Positions 22,497 through 25,202 of a stretch of 25,202 nt of DNA are shown piece after piece. Within the stretch, counting starts at the first letter, position 1, and the number at the start of each line of letters is the position of its first letter. The notes under the pieces are model-generated. The model was not told the origin of the DNA. It worked only from the letters and a program-made list of their open reading frames with translations, and made no database searches. The translations under genes were made by a program, and so were the position numbers. The stretch comes from Coriobacteriaceae bacterium AM113-163 (lineage in GTDB: Bacteria > Actinomycetota > Coriobacteriia > Coriobacteriales > Coriobacteriaceae), in assembly GCA_027673765.1 (NCBI GenBank), contig JAQDWB010000027.1:1-25202 (forward strand), written 5' to 3'.

Positions 22497-24140
22497 TTGA
22501 ACGACAACCAGCTCATGCATGCCATGAGCCTCGACGACACTTATCGCGTCGAGCAGGTGCTCGCACGCGGCGAAGGCGGCATTACCGAACTCGTCACGAT
22601 TGACGAAGCCGGTCCCTTCGTGCGAAAAAAGATCCCGCAGGAGCTTGCCCGCCGCAATGTATGGTCGGCACTCACCGAATGTAGCTCGCCCCGCCTTCCC
22701 CGCGTCGAGGCGACCTACGAACTACCCGAGCACTTTGTTGTCGTCTATGACTTTGTGCCGGGTCGGTCGCTTTCCAAAGCCGTCGAGACCGACGGGCCGT
22801 TGACGTCAGAAGAGACGACATCACTCGGCATCGAACTTTGCGAGGCTGCCGAGGAACTTCACCGGCACGGCATCGTCCATCGCGATATTTCCCCCAACAA
22901 TATCGTGGTTGCCGCGGACGGCGCGCACCTCATCGACCTCGGTATCGCCCGCATGCGCGTCGAAGGGGCAAGCAAGGACACGACTTCCCTCGGAACTTGG
23001 GGGTTCGCCTCGCCCGAACAATACGGCTTTGCCCAGACCGATGCGCGAAGTGATGTCTACTCCATCGGACGCGTTCTTGGCTTTGCGCTTACGGGCGTCC
23101 GTCCTGATGACGAGGCTTACGAGCAGATTCTTAAGAAGAATCTTGATAATGCGCCCGCGACGCTCGTCCACGCCATCACGCGTGCCTGCTCGTTTGAGCC
23201 AAGCGCGCGATTCCAGTCTGCGGCAGAGATGGCAGGAGCGCTCGCCGGCTCGTCCCAACCAAAAGACGATGGGACATCTTTTGGCGCAAACCAGCAAGCC
23301 GACAAGGTCAAAGCGGCGACAAGGACGCACGACCCGAAGCATAATCCGGAAAAAACCGGGGTTCAGGTCCTCGGCGGTCTTCTTCTAAAACTGATACTCA
23401 TCGCCGCAGTGCTCGCCGGTTTGCTAGCTGGCGGCGCGATTGCCATTTCGTCCTTTCACGCCGCTCGGGAAAACAGCGGCGACCGCGCGTCTTCGTCGCA
23501 GGCCGGCCAGTCCGGCGGCGCTTCCACCCCCGAAAAGCCAACTTCAACAAACGGTACCAGCCACTTGTCCGCCGAGCTCTCAATCGTGGAGTCCGGCTGG
23601 TCGGTCGGTACGCACGGATACGTCCACTTTGGCATCGGTCTTAAAAACTCCGACGGCCCTGCCGCTATCGCATTTCCCACCATTAAGGTCTACGGATACG
23701 ACGCGGACGACAACCTGATCTTTACGGATGAGAAAACCTACAGCACCATCGAGCCCGGCCAGACCGTCTACTTTGGCGATCAGACGGGAAATGGCACCGC
23801 TCCCACGCGCGTTGAGTTCGAGGCAGTCACACCCAGCGGCGTTGCACTTGTCGCCGCCACCGAAGCACCAGTGTACGAAATTTTCGATAGCACCGAATCC
23901 GCTGGGGCAGACGGCATGCAGTCATTCTTGGCAAAGCTCAAACTCCAAAGTGCTCCGAGCGATTTTGATAAGACGCAGGTCATTCTATCGGCTATTTTGC
24001 GCGACAAACAAGGCAAGATTATTGCCGGCTATAACAATTTTTGCGACTGCCCCGCCGTCGGTTCCACGACCCCTGTTTCGATCGACGTCAACAATCCGCC
24101 CACGCACGCAAGCTGTGATATGTACGCAGCCCAGTGGTAA
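22497..24140 (+). CDS. Membrane-anchored Ser/Thr protein kinase-like protein
   Basis: This 547-residue protein has a cytoplasmic kinase domain at about residues 10-260. It includes a nucleotide loop ARGEGGITELV, VRKKI with the candidate ATP-binding Lys (44/45), the catalytic loop HRDISPNNIVV (His128, Asp130, Asn135), DLG in place of DFG (Asp147), the activation segment GTWGFASPEQYG, and RSDVYSIGRVLG. The key catalytic residues are present, so it is probably active. A charged linker leads to one membrane helix (about 295-320), a Ser/Gly-rich stalk, and an extracellular beta domain (about 360-547) resembling FxLYD-type domains. This sensor-kinase plan resembles PknB-like proteins but has no PASTA repeats. 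The TTG start at 22497 follows AGGGAGG. The signal it senses and its targets are unknown. Confidence 0.9.
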   Translation: MNDNQLMHAMSLDDTYRVEQVLARGEGGITELVTIDEAGPFVRKKIPQELARRNVWSALTECSSPRLPRVEATYELPEHFVVVYDFVPGRSLSKAVETDGPLTSEETTSLGIELCEAAEELHRHGIVHRDISPNNIVVAADGAHLIDLGIARMRVEGASKDTTSLGTWGFASPEQYGFAQTDARSDVYSIGRVLGFALTGVRPDDEAYEQILKKNLDNAPATLVHAITRACSFEPSARFQSAAEMAGALAGSSQPKDDGTSFGANQQADKVKAATRTHDPKHNPEKTGVQVLGGLLLKLILIAAVLAGLLAGGAIAISSFHAARENSGDRASSSQAGQSGGASTPEKPTSTNGTSHLSAELSIVESGWSVGTHGYVHFGIGLKNSDGPAAIAFPTIKVYGYDADDNLIFTDEKTYSTIEPGQTVYFGDQTGNGTAPTRVEFEAVTPSGVALVAATEAPVYEIFDSTESAGADGMQSFLAKLKLQSAPSDFDKTQVILSAILRDKQGKIIAGYNNFCDCPAVGSTTPVSIDVNNPPTHASCDMYAAQW

Positions 24141-24175
24141 GGTCCGGGGCGCCGCGAATAATACCGCAGCGCAAA

Positions 24176-24202
24176 GAAGGACCGGTATCGCACCGACCCT
24201 TC
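24176..24202. terminator. Weak hairpin between the convergent kinase and SPFH genes
   Basis: GAAGGACCGGT and ACCGACCCTTC pair with mismatches around ATCGC, between two convergent stop codons 69 bp apart. It has no T-run. A role in ending both transcripts is plausible but weakly supported. Confidence 0.25.
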
Positions 24203-24209
24203 CATACTT

Positions 24210-25076
24210 CTACAGCCCTAGAATCTCACGCTTCTTGGCATCAAACTCCTCTTGCGTCAAAATCCCGGCATCGAGAAGCTCTTTGAATTTCTTTACGGCC
24301 TCTATTTGGTCCTCAAGCGTCCGTGCGGACTTGGCACCGTCCTCTGGCGCCCCCTTGGGCTCCGTCGTATCCGGCGCACAGACCGCGCCCGCGCCGCCTT
24401 CTACAGAAGCGTTACGGGGGTTGAGCATTCCCGCCAGCCCCATGCCGAGCACCATGCCGCCCGCAGCGCCAAACCCGTTCTCGCGTACGCCCTCGGCAAT
24501 CATCTGCTGAGCCGCCACATCGGATGCCTGCTTAGAAACCCCCTCGTAAGCGCTAACATCCAGCTTCTTTTTCGCATAGCTCTTGATAAGCTCGCGCGAA
24601 TCATCGGAGAATTCGATGTTTTCGATTGAGACCTGCACAAGCTTGATGCCAAAGCGATCGTGCCATGTCCCTGCGTTATCATCCTCATCCAGGATCATGT
24701 GGCAGATTTCGTTGACATGTGAAGGCAGCTGCGAAATTCGAACCTCGGATGACAGGGCATTCGTGGCAACAATGAGCGAAGCCAAGAACTCTGCAATCAA
24801 CATGCTCCGCGCGCGCTGGTCGTCAAACGAATAGCTATAGGCGTTCGCAGGAAGAAAATTCCTGATAAAACGCTCGGCATCCACTACCTGCAGCGACAGC
24901 TGACCATACGCGAAGACCTCAAGATCCGTGCCGTAGAACAAGTCGTTATATACGAGAGGCCCACGCGTGCCAAACTTTATGCCGCGGATTTCACGCAGAT
25001 TGACAAACGCCACACGCTTCTGCGACGGTGACATGCCCGCATAGCCAACACGACGGGCCGCCTGCCCCAAGACCAT
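24210..25076 (-). CDS. SPFH-domain protein with C-terminal SHOCT domain
   Basis: The visible 288 residues match the second half of the YdjI-like SPFH (band 7) family: RVAFVNLREIRGIKFGTRGP, VYNDLFYGTDLEVFAYGQLS, VVDAERFIRNFLP and SIENIEFSDDSRELIK. A Gly-rich stretch (GFGAAGGMVLGMGLAGM) and a SHOCT domain (about 254-288: FKELLDAGILTQEEFDAKKREILGL) follow. Such proteins associate with membranes as oligomeric scaffolds. The family normally has a further N-terminal part. Upstream of the ATG at 25076 the frame still encodes family-like sequence (YLTEPGGFEYRDGEASVFDD) back to an in-frame TGA at 25170-25172. The frame is again open to the window edge. The gene may be interrupted, or this may be a sequencing error. 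Confidence 0.75.
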   Translation of the reverse strand: MVLGQAARRVGYAGMSPSQKRVAFVNLREIRGIKFGTRGPLVYNDLFYGTDLEVFAYGQLSLQVVDAERFIRNFLPANAYSYSFDDQRARSMLIAEFLASLIVATNALSSEVRISQLPSHVNEICHMILDEDDNAGTWHDRFGIKLVQVSIENIEFSDDSRELIKSYAKKKLDVSAYEGVSKQASDVAAQQMIAEGVRENGFGAAGGMVLGMGLAGMLNPRNASVEGGAGAVCAPDTTEPKGAPEDGAKSARTLEDQIEAVKKFKELLDAGILTQEEFDAKKREILGL

Positions 25077-25202
25077 TTTGAGAACGCCCTGCTCCTCGCG
25101 GTCACGATCGTCAAAAACCGAAGCCTCGCCGTCGCGATACTCAAAACCGCCCGGCTCCGTTAGGTACCGTCAAGATTCTTTCGCAAATTGATCGAGGCGG
25201 CC

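Overview
The window is high-GC bacterial chromosomal DNA with mixed ATG, GTG and TTG starts backed by clear Shine-Dalgarno sites. Gene content and style suggest a gut actinobacterium of the class Coriobacteriia, probably Collinsella. The genus is an inference from style; no marker gene here proves it.

Layout. 1-1266: a small flavodoxin-like gene on the minus strand, flanked by two repeat-rich non-coding stretches. These are an array of alternating 14-bp motifs at 167-304 and four copies of a 23-bp tandem unit at 1116-1207. 1267-4998: a two-gene minus-strand operon for a heterodimeric ABC exporter, with one canonical and one degenerate ATP site. 5042-5433: its promoter, a folded leader-like segment, a strong terminator, and the 4.5S signal recognition particle RNA with its own promoter. 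5479-13242: one giant gene for a 2587-residue wall-anchored adhesin made of leucine-rich repeats, a beta-helix-like region, Cna_B and DUF11 domains, and about seven pilin-type isopeptide domains. 13243-13871: non-coding DNA with two long imperfect inverted repeats. 13872-15653: a fused tRNA adenosine deaminase-glycerate kinase gene, diverging from a tRNA-Ser(UGA) gene. 15798-17145: a TetR-type regulator diverging from lemA.

17231-20541 looks like a decayed accessory island between lemA and ilvE. It holds a small ribbon-helix-helix-like gene, a DUF1016/YhcG-type PDDEXK nuclease gene, and an hsdR pseudogene that lost its helicase core and C-terminus. It is bracketed by two homologous elements of about 231 and 235 bp. 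Each contains a GC-rich terminator followed by a very large nested palindrome and ends in the same 17 bp, which at the right-hand copy is the 3' end of ilvE. The stems differ in sequence but stay fully complementary, and the inner part is inverted between copies. I consider this the most unusual observation in the window.

21577-25202: ilvE (branched-chain aminotransferase), an HTH DNA-binding protein, a membrane-anchored Ser/Thr kinase-like protein behind a palindromic promoter region, and a convergent SPFH-SHOCT gene that is cut by, or starts just after, an in-frame TGA near the window edge.

The genes are mostly single transcription units. The only clear operons are the ABC exporter pair and the RHH-DUF1016-hsdR remnant. 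Housekeeping functions (SRP RNA, tRNA-Ser, TadA, IlvE) are interleaved with surface and defence-type accessory genes.
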